Source: Helicobacter sp. MIT 11-5569
GTDB lineage: Bacteria; Campylobacterota; Campylobacteria; Campylobacterales; Helicobacteraceae
Assembly (NCBI RefSeq): GCF_000765695.2
Contig: NZ_JRPB02000001.1
Location: 124,001-188,000, forward strand
Direction of reading: 5' to 3'
Length of the DNA stretch: 64,000 nt
Part shown: positions 28,077-37,339 of the stretch, piece after piece
Numbering within the stretch: the stretch's first letter is position 1
Layout of the letters: every line of letters begins with the position of its first letter
Notes under the pieces: generated by a model
What the model saw: only the letters and a program-made list of their open reading frames with translations
What the model was told of the DNA's origin: nothing
The model's database searches: none
Made by a program: the position numbers and the translations under genes

Positions 28077-30449
28077 GTGCTAACCGTTATTAAAAGAAAT
28101 GGACGAATTGAGCCTCTTGATGTAACAAAAATCCAAAAATATACGCGCGATTCTGTTGCAGGGCTAGAGGGAGTTTCTCAAAGTGAATTAGAAGTCGATG
28201 CAAAATTACAATTCCGCGATAAAATCACAACGCAAGAAATCCAGCAAACACTTATTAAAACAGCAGTAGATAAGATTGACATTGATTGTCCAAATTGGAC
28301 TTTTGTCGCAGCAAGACTTTTTCTTTATGACCTTTATCATCGTGTTAATGGTTTTAATGGTTACAAAACTTTGCGTGAGTATTTGGAATTAGGCGAAAAT
28401 GAGAATCGCATTATCAAAGGAATGAAAGAAAAGTTTAATTTGGAGCGATTGGATAAAAAAATTGTCAAAGAAAGGGATTTGCAGTTTAATTATCTTGGGG
28501 TTAAAACGCTTTATGACCGCTATTTGTTAAAAGACAAGCAAGGGAATCCTATTGAATTACCCCAACATATGTTTATGGGAATCTCAATGTTTTTAGCGCA
28601 AAATGAAAAAGACCCTAATTATTGGGCAGAGCAGTTTTATGATTTGCTTTCAAAATTTGAAGTGATGGTTGCAACGCCTACGCTTTCAAACGCAAGAACT
28701 CCACGTCATCAACTAAGCTCTTGTTATGTAGGAAGCACTCCAGATAGCATTGAAGGGATTTTTGATTCTTATAAAGAAATGGCACTTTTAAGCAAATATG
28801 GTGGCGGAATCGGTTGGGATTTCTCCAAAATTAGAGGTTTAGGAAGTTTTATTGATGGGCATAAAAATGCAGCAGGTGGTGTGATTCCATTTTTGAAAAT
28901 TACAAATGATATTGCAATTGCAGTGGATCAGCTAGGCACTAGAAAAGGTGCAATTTCTGTGTATTTAGAACCATGGCATAGTGATATTTTTGATTTTGTG
29001 GATATTAAGAAAAATAGCGGAGAAGAAAGACGCAGAACGCATGATTTATTCCCTGCGCTTTGGATTCCAGATTTATTTATGAAAAGAGTTAGCGAAGATG
29101 GCTTATGGAGTTTATTTGACTCACTTGCGTGTTCGGATTTGACAAATCTTTATGGTGAAGCTTTTGAAGCGCGATATATAGAATATGAGCAAGATTCTAG
29201 CATTACTAGAGAGACGATAAAAGCAAAAGAGTTATGGAAAAGGATTCTAACAAGTTATTTTGAAATTGGTTCTCCTTTCTTGTGCTTTAAAGATAATGCA
29301 AATCGCGCAAATCCAAATGCACATTCAGGGATTATTAGAAGCTCAAATCTTTGCACAGAGATTTTTCAAAATACAGAGCCAAACACTTCTTTTATCCGCG
29401 TAGAATTTGAAGATGGCACGATTGAAGATTATCCAGAGTATCAGCCTATTATTACAGATTGTGGTGTAGAAAAGCTTTCTAATAAAATCACTTCTACAGA
29501 TAGCATTAGGGGCAAAAAAGTCTTTATCGCACAAAGAGAATCCAAAGACGGAAAAACAGCAGTGTGTAATTTGGCGTCTATTAATCTTTCTAAAATCCAC
29601 ACAAAAGAGGATATTGAGCGCGTAGTTCCTATTGCAATCCGAATGCTTGATAATGTGATTGATTTAAACTTTTATCCAAATCGTAAGGTAAAAGTAACAA
29701 ATCTTGATAATCGTGCTATTGGTTTAGGGGTAATGGGTGAAGCGCAAATGCTTGCAGAATCTCGTATTGAATGGGGAAGTAATCAACATTTTGAAAAAAT
29801 TGATGCGATTATGGAATCTGTTAGCTACAATGCAATTAAAGCAAGTTGTGATTTAGCGCAAGAAAAAGGTGTTTATAATGATTTTGTGGGCTCTGAATGG
29901 TCAAAAGGAATCTTTCCGATTGATAAAGCCAACAACGAAGCAAAAGCTTTAGTGGATCGTGGTGGATTGTTTGCGTATGATTATGATTGGAACACATTGC
30001 GCGAAGAAGTGAAAACTAAAGGAATGCGCAATGGTTATTTAATGGCAATTGCTCCGACAAGCTCTATTTCTATTCTTGTTGGCACAACGCAAACTATTGA
30101 GCCTATTTATAAACGCAAATGGTTTGAAGAAAATCTAAGCGGATTGATTCCAGTAGTTGCTCCAAATTTAAGTTTGGAGAATTGGAATTACTACACTTCT
30201 GCTTATGAGATTGACCAACGCTCACTTGTAAAAGCAGCTGCGGTGCGCCAAAAATGGATTGACCAAGGACAAAGCACAAATATTTTTATGACTCTAAATC
30301 TTGCAAGTGGAAAATACCTCAATGAAATCTATATGCTTGCTTGGAAATTGGGATTAAAATCGACTTATTATCTGCGCTCACAAAGCATAGAAGCAGAATC
30401 TTCAACAGATACAATGGATAGAAGCATTGAATGTGAGGGCTGTCAATAG
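28077..30449 (+). CDS. nrdA: Class Ia ribonucleoside-diphosphate reductase alpha subunit
   Basis: A 790-residue enzyme that makes deoxyribonucleotides in partnership with NrdB (not in this window). The N terminus LTVIKRNGRIEPLDVTKIQK is the ATP cone that senses dATP/ATP. The barrel carries LSSCYVGSTPDS (active-site Cys), NLCTEIFQNTE (Asn, Cys and Glu of the catalytic loop) and TSSISILVGTTQ. The tail CEGCQ holds the Cys pair that passes electrons from thioredoxin to the active site. The start is GTG at 28077 with a strong AGGAGGAG. The stop TAG abuts the GTG start of phoH2. Confidence 0.96.
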   Translation: MLTVIKRNGRIEPLDVTKIQKYTRDSVAGLEGVSQSELEVDAKLQFRDKITTQEIQQTLIKTAVDKIDIDCPNWTFVAARLFLYDLYHRVNGFNGYKTLREYLELGENENRIIKGMKEKFNLERLDKKIVKERDLQFNYLGVKTLYDRYLLKDKQGNPIELPQHMFMGISMFLAQNEKDPNYWAEQFYDLLSKFEVMVATPTLSNARTPRHQLSSCYVGSTPDSIEGIFDSYKEMALLSKYGGGIGWDFSKIRGLGSFIDGHKNAAGGVIPFLKITNDIAIAVDQLGTRKGAISVYLEPWHSDIFDFVDIKKNSGEERRRTHDLFPALWIPDLFMKRVSEDGLWSLFDSLACSDLTNLYGEAFEARYIEYEQDSSITRETIKAKELWKRILTSYFEIGSPFLCFKDNANRANPNAHSGIIRSSNLCTEIFQNTEPNTSFIRVEFEDGTIEDYPEYQPIITDCGVEKLSNKITSTDSIRGKKVFIAQRESKDGKTAVCNLASINLSKIHTKEDIERVVPIAIRMLDNVIDLNFYPNRKVKVTNLDNRAIGLGVMGEAQMLAESRIEWGSNQHFEKIDAIMESVSYNAIKASCDLAQEKGVYNDFVGSEWSKGIFPIDKANNEAKALVDRGGLFAYDYDWNTLREEVKTKGMRNGYLMAIAPTSSISILVGTTQTIEPIYKRKWFEENLSGLIPVVAPNLSLENWNYYTSAYEIDQRSLVKAAAVRQKWIDQGQSTNIFMTLNLASGKYLNEIYMLAWKLGLKSTYYLRSQSIEAESSTDTMDRSIECEGCQ

Positions 30450-31841
30450 GTGAAAAAATCTTATCTTATTGATACTTCAATCATCTTAGATGATGTGGAG
30501 AATCTCTTTTTTCTCCACCAAAATGGTGAAAATGCAATCTTCATTTGTGATGTTACATTAAGTGAGCTAGATAAGAAAAAGGATTTTAACAACGAAACAG
30601 GATTCTTTGCAAGAGAATTTTTTAGAAATATTCTAAGTGATTGTGCTTGTGTGTCGGATTTTAAGGCATTGGAAAATGATAAAATCCATACATTATTCTT
30701 TAATGCAAATCATCAGCAAATCCCCTTGCAAATTATCCATCGTCCTATTTATAAAACAAAATTCCAAGATTATGGGCTAAATGATGCGCGTATTTTAGAA
30801 ATTGCCAAAGATTATAATCTTGTTTTGCTGACAAATGATATTTCTTTAAAGGTTTATGCGCTTTCTTTAAGTGTGCAATCACAATCTTTAATGCGCGACC
30901 GCATTGAAAATCCACAAGATATTGATTTTTTAAGCCATTTTAGTGTGCATAAAAATGCTATTAAGGCAAATGTTGAGAAAGAAAAAGACTTTAGTGGTCT
31001 TAAAAATTGGAGTTTAATTGCAATTGATGAGCTAGATAACACAGAAAGTAGTCTTTATCAAACAGGAAAAAAGCATTATGGAATCAAACTTGATAATACT
31101 TTTGAAAAGTTAGATTTTGACGCACTTTTGGAAGAATATGTTTTTTATGTTAAGCCTATGAATTTGGAGCAAAAGTTTCTCTACGCGCTTCTTACACACC
31201 CAAAAAATAAAATCACAATTTGTAGTGGTGCAACAGGTAGTGGAAAAACTCTTATTGCATTACAAGCGGGATTACATTTGCTAAAAAAGGGTGTGGTTAG
31301 TGGAATCGTGTATTTACGCAATACCGTAACAGCAAACGACAAAGAAGCAGAGCTTGGATTCCGCAAAGGCGATGAGAGTCAAAAGCTAAATTACTTTATG
31401 TATCCGCTTTTTAGCGCGATTAATTTTATGATTACTAAAATGCAAAAGGAATCGCTAGCAAAGCGCATTGAATATCGTGGCGAAGCAAATAGTATTGAGA
31501 GCAAAGAAGCAACAGAATATTTTATTGCCAAACATAATATTGAAGTGATGGATATTGCGCATGCGCGTGGAGTAAGTATTGCAAAAAAATTTGTGATTTT
31601 TGATGAAGCGCAAAATGCTTCAAATGCGACTATAAAACTAATTGGAACAAGAATGGCGGAGGATTCTAGGATTGTGTTTTTGGGCGACCCTATGCAAATT
31701 GACCACCCTTATTTAAGTAAATTTCGCAATGGTTTAGTAAGCTTGCTAAAAAAAGCAAAACAAGATGATTTTCTTGCTGGCATTGTTCTACATCAAACTA
31801 TTCGCAGTGAAATTGCCGGCTGGTTTGAAGATAATTTTTAG
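30450..31841 (+). CDS. PhoH2-type PIN-domain RNase / ATPase
   Basis: A 463-residue fusion of a PIN ribonuclease domain and a PhoH ATPase. The PIN part ([45 protein letters not shown]) keeps the acidic residues Asp8, Glu and Asp expected for metal-dependent RNA cleavage. The PhoH part has Walker [22 protein letters not shown] as Walker B and FLGDPMQID. PhoH2 proteins unwind and cut RNA; a separate toxin-antitoxin partner gene (phoAT), seen in mycobacteria, is absent here. The GTG start directly follows the nrdA stop (TAGGTG), so it depends on nrdA translation. The stop overlaps that of prfB by 4 bases. Confidence 0.9.
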   Translation: MKKSYLIDTSIILDDVENLFFLHQNGENAIFICDVTLSELDKKKDFNNETGFFAREFFRNILSDCACVSDFKALENDKIHTLFFNANHQQIPLQIIHRPIYKTKFQDYGLNDARILEIAKDYNLVLLTNDISLKVYALSLSVQSQSLMRDRIENPQDIDFLSHFSVHKNAIKANVEKEKDFSGLKNWSLIAIDELDNTESSLYQTGKKHYGIKLDNTFEKLDFDALLEEYVFYVKPMNLEQKFLYALLTHPKNKITICSGATGSGKTLIALQAGLHLLKKGVVSGIVYLRNTVTANDKEAELGFRKGDESQKLNYFMYPLFSAINFMITKMQKESLAKRIEYRGEANSIESKEATEYFIAKHNIEVMDIAHARGVSIAKKFVIFDEAQNASNATIKLIGTRMAEDSRIVFLGDPMQIDHPYLSKFRNGLVSLLKKAKQDDFLAGIVLHQTIRSEIAGWFEDNF

Positions 31842-32944
31842 TTAGATGTTGTATTTTGCGTGCTAATATGGATTAATACGCCTTCTAAGATTGCATCAAT
31901 ATCACCATCTAAGATTGCATCTACATTGGTATAGGCGATGTTGGAGCGCAAATCTTTGACTTGTTGATAAGGAGTTAAAACATAACTTCTAATCTGATGC
32001 CCCCAACCATTATCGCCTTTATCTGTGTTATTTGTTTGTTCTTCACGTTTTAAACGTTCTAATTCATAAAGTTTAGATTTTAACATTTTAAGCGCACTCG
32101 CTTTATTTTTATGTTGGCTTCTATCATTTTGGCATTGCACCACGATTCCGCTTGGCTTATGCGTAATGCGCACCGCAGATTCTGTTTTATTGACATGCTG
32201 TCCGCCTGCGCCACTAGCGCGATAAGTATCAATGTTTAAATCTTTTTCATCAATTTCAATATTAATTTCATCATCAATTTCTGGGCTAACTTGCACGGAA
32301 CTAAAGCTAGTATGGCGTTTAGCGTTTGCGTCAAATGGAGAGATTCTTACAAGGCGATGCACTCCATTTTCAGCTTTTGCATAACCATAAGCATTTTCCC
32401 CTTTAATAATGAAGCTTGCATCTTTAATCCCTGCTTCATCGCCTTCTTGATAATCTAGCAATTCCACTTTAAAGCCTTTGCGCTCTGCCCATCGTAAATA
32501 CATTCTATACAGCATACTTGCCCAATCTTGCGATTCTGTTCCCCCAGCTCCGGGAGTGATTGTGAAAATTGCATTATTAGAATCTAAAGTATCATTGAGC
32601 ATTACTTCTATTTCTGCGTTTTTGATGGTGTGTTCTAGCTCATCAGATTCTGCAAAAAGTGCTTCAAGGCTTTCATTATCATCACTTGAGAGTTCAAAAA
32701 GTTCATACGCGTCATCTAAGGCTTGTTTGGCATTATTATATTTTTCTAGTTGTCTTTCACAACGCTTTTTTTCTTTTTGTAATTCTCCAGCTTTTTTTGC
32801 ATCTTCCCAAAATTCCTTTGTTTGCTCGAGTGCTGAAATTTCATCAATACGCACTTTTAGGGAGTCTGGTTGCATAATTTTTGTGATATTGTCGCATTTA
32901 ATTTTTAATTCTTTTAAAAGTTCGCTATATGTATAAGTATCCAA
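31838..32944 (-). CDS. prfB: Peptide chain release factor 2
   Basis: A 368-residue RF2 that releases proteins at UGA and UAA stops. The recognition motif SPF is in [13 protein letters not shown] and the catalytic GGQ in [20 protein letters not shown]; the Gln is the residue methylated by PrmC. The frame is continuous, so the programmed +1 frameshift found in many prfB genes is absent; RF2 is therefore not controlled by UGA readthrough at codon 25. The start is a TTG at 32944 with AAGGA about 6 bases upstream, 9 bases after the mnmH stop, so the two genes share a message. Confidence 0.95.
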   Translation of the reverse strand: MDTYTYSELLKELKIKCDNITKIMQPDSLKVRIDEISALEQTKEFWEDAKKAGELQKEKKRCERQLEKYNNAKQALDDAYELFELSSDDNESLEALFAESDELEHTIKNAEIEVMLNDTLDSNNAIFTITPGAGGTESQDWASMLYRMYLRWAERKGFKVELLDYQEGDEAGIKDASFIIKGENAYGYAKAENGVHRLVRISPFDANAKRHTSFSSVQVSPEIDDEINIEIDEKDLNIDTYRASGAGGQHVNKTESAVRITHKPSGIVVQCQNDRSQHKNKASALKMLKSKLYELERLKREEQTNNTDKGDNGWGHQIRSYVLTPYQQVKDLRSNIAYTNVDAILDGDIDAILEGVLIHISTQNTTSN

Positions 32945-32953
32945 AATTTTCCT

Positions 32954-33952
32954 TTATGCGTAATATTGCATTGCAAAATCATCAATTGCGGCATGCACTT
33001 GATTTAGAGTTTGGTAGGGAATTGTGTAGATATAGGATTCCTTTTTATAGACTTTATCATAATATTCTACAAGTAAAATCTCAGCTACACTCTCTAAATC
33101 CCCGCGGTTAAATGCGTCTTTTGCATTTTGCCAAAATTCCTTTTTCATAAAAGGTGCGATTTTTTGCATTGCATTTTCAAAAAATATAGGTGAGATTTTA
33201 CCATATTGCTCTGTAATTCTTTTAATGCGCATTTCAAGAGGGGTTTGAATAAGAATCTTTGGGGCTTTTTGGTAAGTAGAATACAACACGCTAGGTAAAA
33301 TAAGATTCCCAATTCTCTTGCTTTCTCCTTCTATTAATACAAAAGGAGTATTTTCTAAATTTTTAAGTTTTGTAAAAAGCAGATTTTGAAAACTTTTAAC
33401 ACTAGGCTGTAATCCATAAATTGCTCCAAAGCTTGAGCCTAAATGTTTTGCGATTCTTTCTAAATCTAAAGCATTTTTATAAGAAGAAATAATTTCACTT
33501 TTTCCACTTCCTGTTTGCCCGACAAGTGTGATAAAACGATGAGGGAGAGGGGATTGTAAATAGCGGATTACTTCTTTGCGGTAAGATTTATAGCCACCTT
33601 CTAGCAAAATTGCTTGATAGCCAATAGAGCTAAGCACGGTAAAAAAAGATTGGCTGCGCATACCTCCGCGTGCGCAATGGATTCCAATAGGTTTTTTGGG
33701 AGTGATTTTATCTTGTAAATCTAAAAGATGTTTAGAAATATTTGCACTTACAAAACTCGCACCCAAGACTTTGGCATTAAAAGAATTTTGTTTATATAAA
33801 GTGCCAATGCGTTCAAATTCTTCATCATTTAAAACAGCGCAATTTATAGCATTTGGAATATGCGATTCTGCATACTCTCTAGGAGAACGCACATCAATAA
33901 TATGGGAGAAGTCCATTTGTAAAAATGTATCTATGGTAGCTTTTTTTATCAT
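32954..33952 (-). CDS. mnmH: tRNA 2-selenouridine synthase (MnmH/SelU)
   Basis: A 332-residue enzyme that replaces sulfur by selenium in 2-thiouridine at the wobble position of some tRNAs, through a geranylated intermediate. An N-terminal rhodanese domain has IDVRSPREYAESHIPNAINC and the active site IHCARGGMRSQSF with its conserved Cys and GGMRS. The C-terminal part has a P loop, VGQTGSGKSEII. The family needs selenophosphate, so selD should exist elsewhere in the genome. It lies between the 4.5S RNA gene and prfB on the minus strand. Confidence 0.92.
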   Translation of the reverse strand: MIKKATIDTFLQMDFSHIIDVRSPREYAESHIPNAINCAVLNDEEFERIGTLYKQNSFNAKVLGASFVSANISKHLLDLQDKITPKKPIGIHCARGGMRSQSFFTVLSSIGYQAILLEGGYKSYRKEVIRYLQSPLPHRFITLVGQTGSGKSEIISSYKNALDLERIAKHLGSSFGAIYGLQPSVKSFQNLLFTKLKNLENTPFVLIEGESKRIGNLILPSVLYSTYQKAPKILIQTPLEMRIKRITEQYGKISPIFFENAMQKIAPFMKKEFWQNAKDAFNRGDLESVAEILLVEYYDKVYKKESYIYTIPYQTLNQVHAAIDDFAMQYYA

Positions 33953-33993
33953 TGTTAATCCGCAAGTTAAATACTAGGAGTTCAGTAGTTAAG

Positions 33994-34100
33994 CACCCTT
34001 TTTAAGATACTTGCGGCACACAAACTTTTTAGAGGCTCTGCTGTGTTCCCACCCTGAAGCATTATCCAAAAAGCCCATTGCACAAGTCTCAAAAAGGGCG
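33994..34100 (-). ncRNA. ffs: 4.5S signal recognition particle RNA
   Basis: On the minus strand the ends pair over a long helix: CGCCCUUUUUGAG at the 5' end with the AAAAAGGGUG end, plus CUUG/CAAG further in. The apical part reads CUUCAGGGUGGGAACACAGCAG, which has the layout of the conserved SRP domain IV hairpin that binds Ffh (asymmetric loop, GGGAACA tetraloop side, AGCAG return strand). About 107 nucleotides long, as in other bacteria with the short form. The 3' end is set by the pairing only. A -10 box lies exactly upstream. The RNA directs Ffh to nascent membrane proteins. Confidence 0.85.
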
Positions 34101-34106
34101 AGTGCA

Positions 34107-34112
34107 ATTATA
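34107..34112 (-). promoter_or_regulatory. -10 box for ffs
   Basis: Minus-strand TATAAT, 6 bases before the predicted 5' end of the 4.5S RNA at 34100, which is ideal spacing for the start of transcription. Confidence 0.7.
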
Positions 34113-34166
34113 TTTTAAACTTTTAAAAAAAGCAAATAAAAAATCATTCTTTTAGTTTCTTTTTAG

Positions 34167-34172
34167 TATAAT
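34167..34172 (+). promoter_or_regulatory. -10 box for the SprA-related gene
   Basis: TATAAT preceded by a T-rich run, 31 bases before the ATG at 34203. The ffs and SprA-related promoters are back to back within 70 bases. Confidence 0.6.
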
Positions 34173-34202
34173 ACTTTTAAATACAAGATATAAGGGATTG
34201 TA

Positions 34203-34958
34203 ATGCAGATTAATAGTTCTATGTCTATCTTACAAAATAGTTACTTGCAAAATAGTTACCTGTATCAAAATCAGAATGTTGCGGATAGTAAAACTTCTTT
34301 TTCGGATTCCACAAAAGATTCCAAAGTTCAAAATTCTGAAGAAATTGATTCTAAAAATACAGAAAACACAGAATCAACATCAGAAAAAACAGCACCAAAT
34401 GGAGAACCTCTAGAGCCCAAAGATGAGCAATACATAAGAGAGTTAGAAAGTATTGACAGAAATGTCCGCGCACACGAAGCTGCGCATATTGCAGCGGGAG
34501 CCGGAGTTGTAACTGGTGGTGCTTCTTTTAGTTATACGCGTGGTCCAGATGGAAAGATGTATGCCACAGCAGGTGAAGTTCCTATTGCTATGAAAGAGGG
34601 TAGAACACCAGAAGAGACGATTCAAAATGCGCGTCAAATTGTCGCAGCAGCAATGGCTCCTTCTGATCCTAGTCCGCAAGATTATAAAGTTGCAGCAAGT
34701 GCGGCACAAATGGAAAGTTCTGCTAGAAGTGAGCAAGCAAGCGAAAAAGCAAAAGAAGTTGAAGAAGCTCTAAAAAAACAAGAAGAATCTCAAGATAATT
34801 TTAAAGAACAAGACAAGGAATCCGTATCACAAGAAACCGATTTTAGAGATTTTGAAGAACAAAATCAAAAACAAGACCCTTTTTTACGTAATTATGCAGT
34901 CCAAAGCTATCAAGACAATGCTAAAGATTCCACTGAAATTTTTGCGATTGCCGGGTAG
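34203..34958 (+). CDS. SprA-related family protein, putative metalloprotease
   Basis: A 251-residue protein of the SprA-related family known in Campylobacterota. The only folded-looking part is residues 70-170: IDRNVRAHEAAHIAAGAG holds an HEAAH motif (His91-His95) that fits a zinc-protease helix, followed by GGASFSYTRGPDGKMYATAG. Both ends are polar and low in complexity: the N terminus is Ser/Asn/Lys rich with a tandem QNSYL repeat, and the C terminus is Glu/Gln/Lys rich and probably coiled. No signal peptide or membrane segment is visible. The activity is unproven. GGGA lies 6 bases upstream of the ATG. It is probably a single gene, 33 bases ahead of fmt. Confidence 0.72.
   Translation: MQINSSMSILQNSYLQNSYLYQNQNVADSKTSFSDSTKDSKVQNSEEIDSKNTENTESTSEKTAPNGEPLEPKDEQYIRELESIDRNVRAHEAAHIAAGAGVVTGGASFSYTRGPDGKMYATAGEVPIAMKEGRTPEETIQNARQIVAAAMAPSDPSPQDYKVAASAAQMESSARSEQASEKAKEVEEALKKQEESQDNFKEQDKESVSQETDFRDFEEQNQKQDPFLRNYAVQSYQDNAKDSTEIFAIAG
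34233..34262 (+). repeat. 15-base tandem duplication in the SprA-related gene
   Basis: Two 15-base units, CAAAATAGTTACTTG and CAAAATAGTTACCTG, differ at one base and encode QNSYL twice. In-frame length change at this site would alter only the disordered N terminus. Confidence 0.8.
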
Positions 34959-34991
34959 AGTATTTATTTCTATAATTTTTTAGGATAAATG

Positions 34992-35894
34992 ATGCGAATT
35001 ATTTTCATGGGAACGCCAGATTATGCAGCGGTGATTTTGGAATCTTTATTACAAAAACATGAAGTTTGCGCGCTTGTTTGTCAAGGTGATAAAAGAGCGG
35101 GGCGTGATATGCAGTTAAAAGCACCAGCAACAAAGGAATTATTACAACTTAAAGATTCTAAGATTCCAATATTTCAACCAGAAAGCTTAGATGAAAATTT
35201 TGTTATGCAGTTAAAAGCACTGAAGCCTGATAGGATTATTGTTGCGGCATTTGGAAAGATTCTACCAAAGGCTATTTTAGAGATTGCGCCTTGTGTAAAT
35301 CTGCATGCTTCTATTTTGCCAAAATTTCGTGGAGCAAGCCCAATTCAACAAAGTATTTTAGAAGCAGAATCGTATTTTGGTGTAAGTGTGATGTTGATGC
35401 AAGAAGGTTTAGATTGTGGTGATATTTTGGGGTTTAAAGTCATTAAAAATGTAGGGCAAAATGCTTCTGTGCTTTTTGAAGAGTTAGCAAAAATAGCAGC
35501 ACAACTAACTTTGGAATATTTAGAGCGTTTAAAATTTGTCAAGCCTTTAGAGCAAAATCATGCAGATAGCAGCTATTGCAAAAAGATTAAAAAAGAATTT
35601 GGTCTTGTAGAGTTTGATAATGCTAAAACTCTGCAAAAAAAGGCATTGGCATATAGCGGTTGGCCAGAGATTTATTTAACAAGTGGTTTAAAATTAAAGA
35701 TTCTACGATTAGATTTAGAAGAAGGAAGCTACAAAAAAGGAGAGATTTTAGAGATTGCAAAGTGTGGTATTAAAGTTGGGTGTCAGAAGGGAAGTGTATG
35801 GATTGAAACTTTGCAAGTTCCTTCTAAAAAAGCAATGGGTGCTTATGAATATGCACAAGGAAAACGTTTAAAAGTGGGAGATATTTTAGAATAA
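34992..35894 (+). CDS. fmt: Methionyl-tRNA formyltransferase
   Basis: A 300-residue enzyme that formylates initiator Met-tRNA with 10-formyl-tetrahydrofolate. RIIFMGTPDYAAVIL opens the formyltransferase fold; NLHASILPKFRGASPIQ holds the catalytic Asn and His, and MLMQEGLDCGDIL carries the Asp. The C-terminal tRNA-binding domain follows (YSGWPEIYL). Two ATGs (34989 and 34992) are possible; I prefer the second because AGGA is then 6 rather than 3 bases away. The stop overlaps the birA start by 1 base. Together with purU in this window it uses the formyl-folate pool. Confidence 0.94.
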   Translation: MRIIFMGTPDYAAVILESLLQKHEVCALVCQGDKRAGRDMQLKAPATKELLQLKDSKIPIFQPESLDENFVMQLKALKPDRIIVAAFGKILPKAILEIAPCVNLHASILPKFRGASPIQQSILEAESYFGVSVMLMQEGLDCGDILGFKVIKNVGQNASVLFEELAKIAAQLTLEYLERLKFVKPLEQNHADSSYCKKIKKEFGLVEFDNAKTLQKKALAYSGWPEIYLTSGLKLKILRLDLEEGSYKKGEILEIAKCGIKVGCQKGSVWIETLQVPSKKAMGAYEYAQGKRLKVGDILE

Positions 35895-36538
35895 TGCAAA
35901 TTTTAAAATTTGATTGTATAGAATCTACCCAATTATATTTGATAGAGAGTTTGCGTAAAGGAATCTTAAAAACACCTGTGATGGTGGTAGCTAATGCACA
36001 AAGTGGTGGTATAGGAAGTCGGGGCAATACATGGGAGAATGTGCAAGAAGGATTATATTTTTCCTTTGCGATTCCATGTTCTATGTTACCACAAGATTTA
36101 CCATTAGAGTCGGCGTCTATTTATATGGGATATATTTTTAAAGAAATTCTTAATCAAAATGGTGCGGAAGTATGGCTAAAATGGCCTAATGATTTATATA
36201 TAGAAGATAAAAAAACAGGTGGAATCCTTTGCGCAAAGATACAAGAAAATCTAGTAGTTGGAATTGGAATTAATCTAAAAGTGGATAATGCACATTTTGG
36301 TGCTGTGAAAGTGCAAATCTCAAAACAAGAAATTTTGGAATCTTTGATAAAAATTTTGGAAAATGAAAGAAAAAAGTTTAGTTGGAAGCAAATTTTTAGT
36401 AAATATGCGTTAGAATTCTCAAATAATTTCAACTATGGATTCCATCATAATGGCAAAATTGTGGAAATGCGTAATGCAATATTGTGTGATGATGGTGCGA
36501 TTTTGATTGGAAATGAAAAAATTTACAATTTAAGATAG
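35894..36538 (+). CDS. birA: Biotin-protein ligase
   Basis: A 214-residue ligase that activates biotin as biotinyl-AMP and attaches it to the carrier protein of acetyl-CoA carboxylase. The motif ANAQSGGIGSRGNTWEN corresponds to the GRGRxGR biotinyl-AMP loop, here with G-I-G-S-R-G, and VWLKWPNDLYIEDKKTGGIL is the substrate and catalytic lysine segment. No N-terminal DNA-binding domain is present, so it is a ligase only and not the bio repressor. The start ATG overlaps the fmt stop by 1 base. parA follows after 12 bases. Confidence 0.9.
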   Translation: MQILKFDCIESTQLYLIESLRKGILKTPVMVVANAQSGGIGSRGNTWENVQEGLYFSFAIPCSMLPQDLPLESASIYMGYIFKEILNQNGAEVWLKWPNDLYIEDKKTGGILCAKIQENLVVGIGINLKVDNAHFGAVKVQISKQEILESLIKILENERKKFSWKQIFSKYALEFSNNFNYGFHHNGKIVEMRNAILCDDGAILIGNEKIYNLR

Positions 36539-36550
36539 TGGAGTGAAAGA

Positions 36551-37339
36551 ATGTGTGAAGTGATTTGTATCGCAAATCAAAAGGGTGGGGTAGGAAAAAC
36601 AACAACGGCAGTAAATCTTGCTGCTTCTCTTGCAGTGGAGGAAAAGAAGGTTTTATTAATTGATGCAGACCCGCAAGCTAATGCGACAACGAGTTTAGGA
36701 TTTCATCGCAATAGCATTGAATTTAATATTTATCATGTATTAATTGGGACGAAGAAATTATCTCAAATTATTCAAAAAACTGCAATTCCAACTTTACATC
36801 TAGCACCTTCAAATATTGGTTTAGTAGGTATAGAAAAAGAATTTTATAACCACAAACGTAATGGGCGTGAATTAATTTTAAAAAAGAAAATTGAAGATGT
36901 TTTAGATTTATATGATTATGTAGTGATTGATTCTCCGCCTGCACTTGGACCTCTTACAATCAATGCGCTTTCTGCTTCAAATTCTGTAATTATTCCAATT
37001 CAGTGTGAATTTTTTGCTCTTGAAGGTTTAGCGCAGCTCTTAAATACGATTAAAATTTTACGTAAAGAGATTAATCCGTCTTTAGAAATTAAAGGCTTGT
37101 TGCCAACAATGTATAGTGCGCAAAATAATCTTTCAAGACAAGTGTATGCGGATTTGGTGCAGCATTTTGATGGACAACTGATTAAAGAAGCAACATCAAA
37201 AACAGCTATTGCGATTCCGCGAAATATTAAACTCGCAGAATCCCCAAGCTTTGGCAAGCCTGTGGTTTTATATGATGTGCGCTCGCAAGGAAATATGGCT
37301 TATCAAAATCTTGCACGCGCAATTTTAAAGAGAGCTTAA
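36551..37339 (+). CDS. parA: Chromosome partition ATPase ParA (Soj)
   Basis: A 262-residue ATPase that with ParB segregates the chromosome origin. The deviant Walker A is KGGVGKTTTAVNLAASL, with the signature lysine at GGVGKT; DADPQANATTSLGF and VVIDSPPALGPLT are further family motifs. No N-terminal helix-turn-helix, as is usual for chromosomal Soj. It overlaps the parB start by 1 base (TAATG). The position beside birA and the ATP synthase genes is conserved in relatives. Confidence 0.95.
   Translation: MCEVICIANQKGGVGKTTTAVNLAASLAVEEKKVLLIDADPQANATTSLGFHRNSIEFNIYHVLIGTKKLSQIIQKTAIPTLHLAPSNIGLVGIEKEFYNHKRNGRELILKKKIEDVLDLYDYVVIDSPPALGPLTINALSASNSVIIPIQCEFFALEGLAQLLNTIKILRKEINPSLEIKGLLPTMYSAQNNLSRQVYADLVQHFDGQLIKEATSKTAIAIPRNIKLAESPSFGKPVVLYDVRSQGNMAYQNLARAILKRA

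Noticed and set aside
31838-32944. Programmed frameshift in prfB
   Set aside because: The RF2 frame is continuous from the TTG start through SPF and GGQ, so no internal UGA or slippery CUU is needed.
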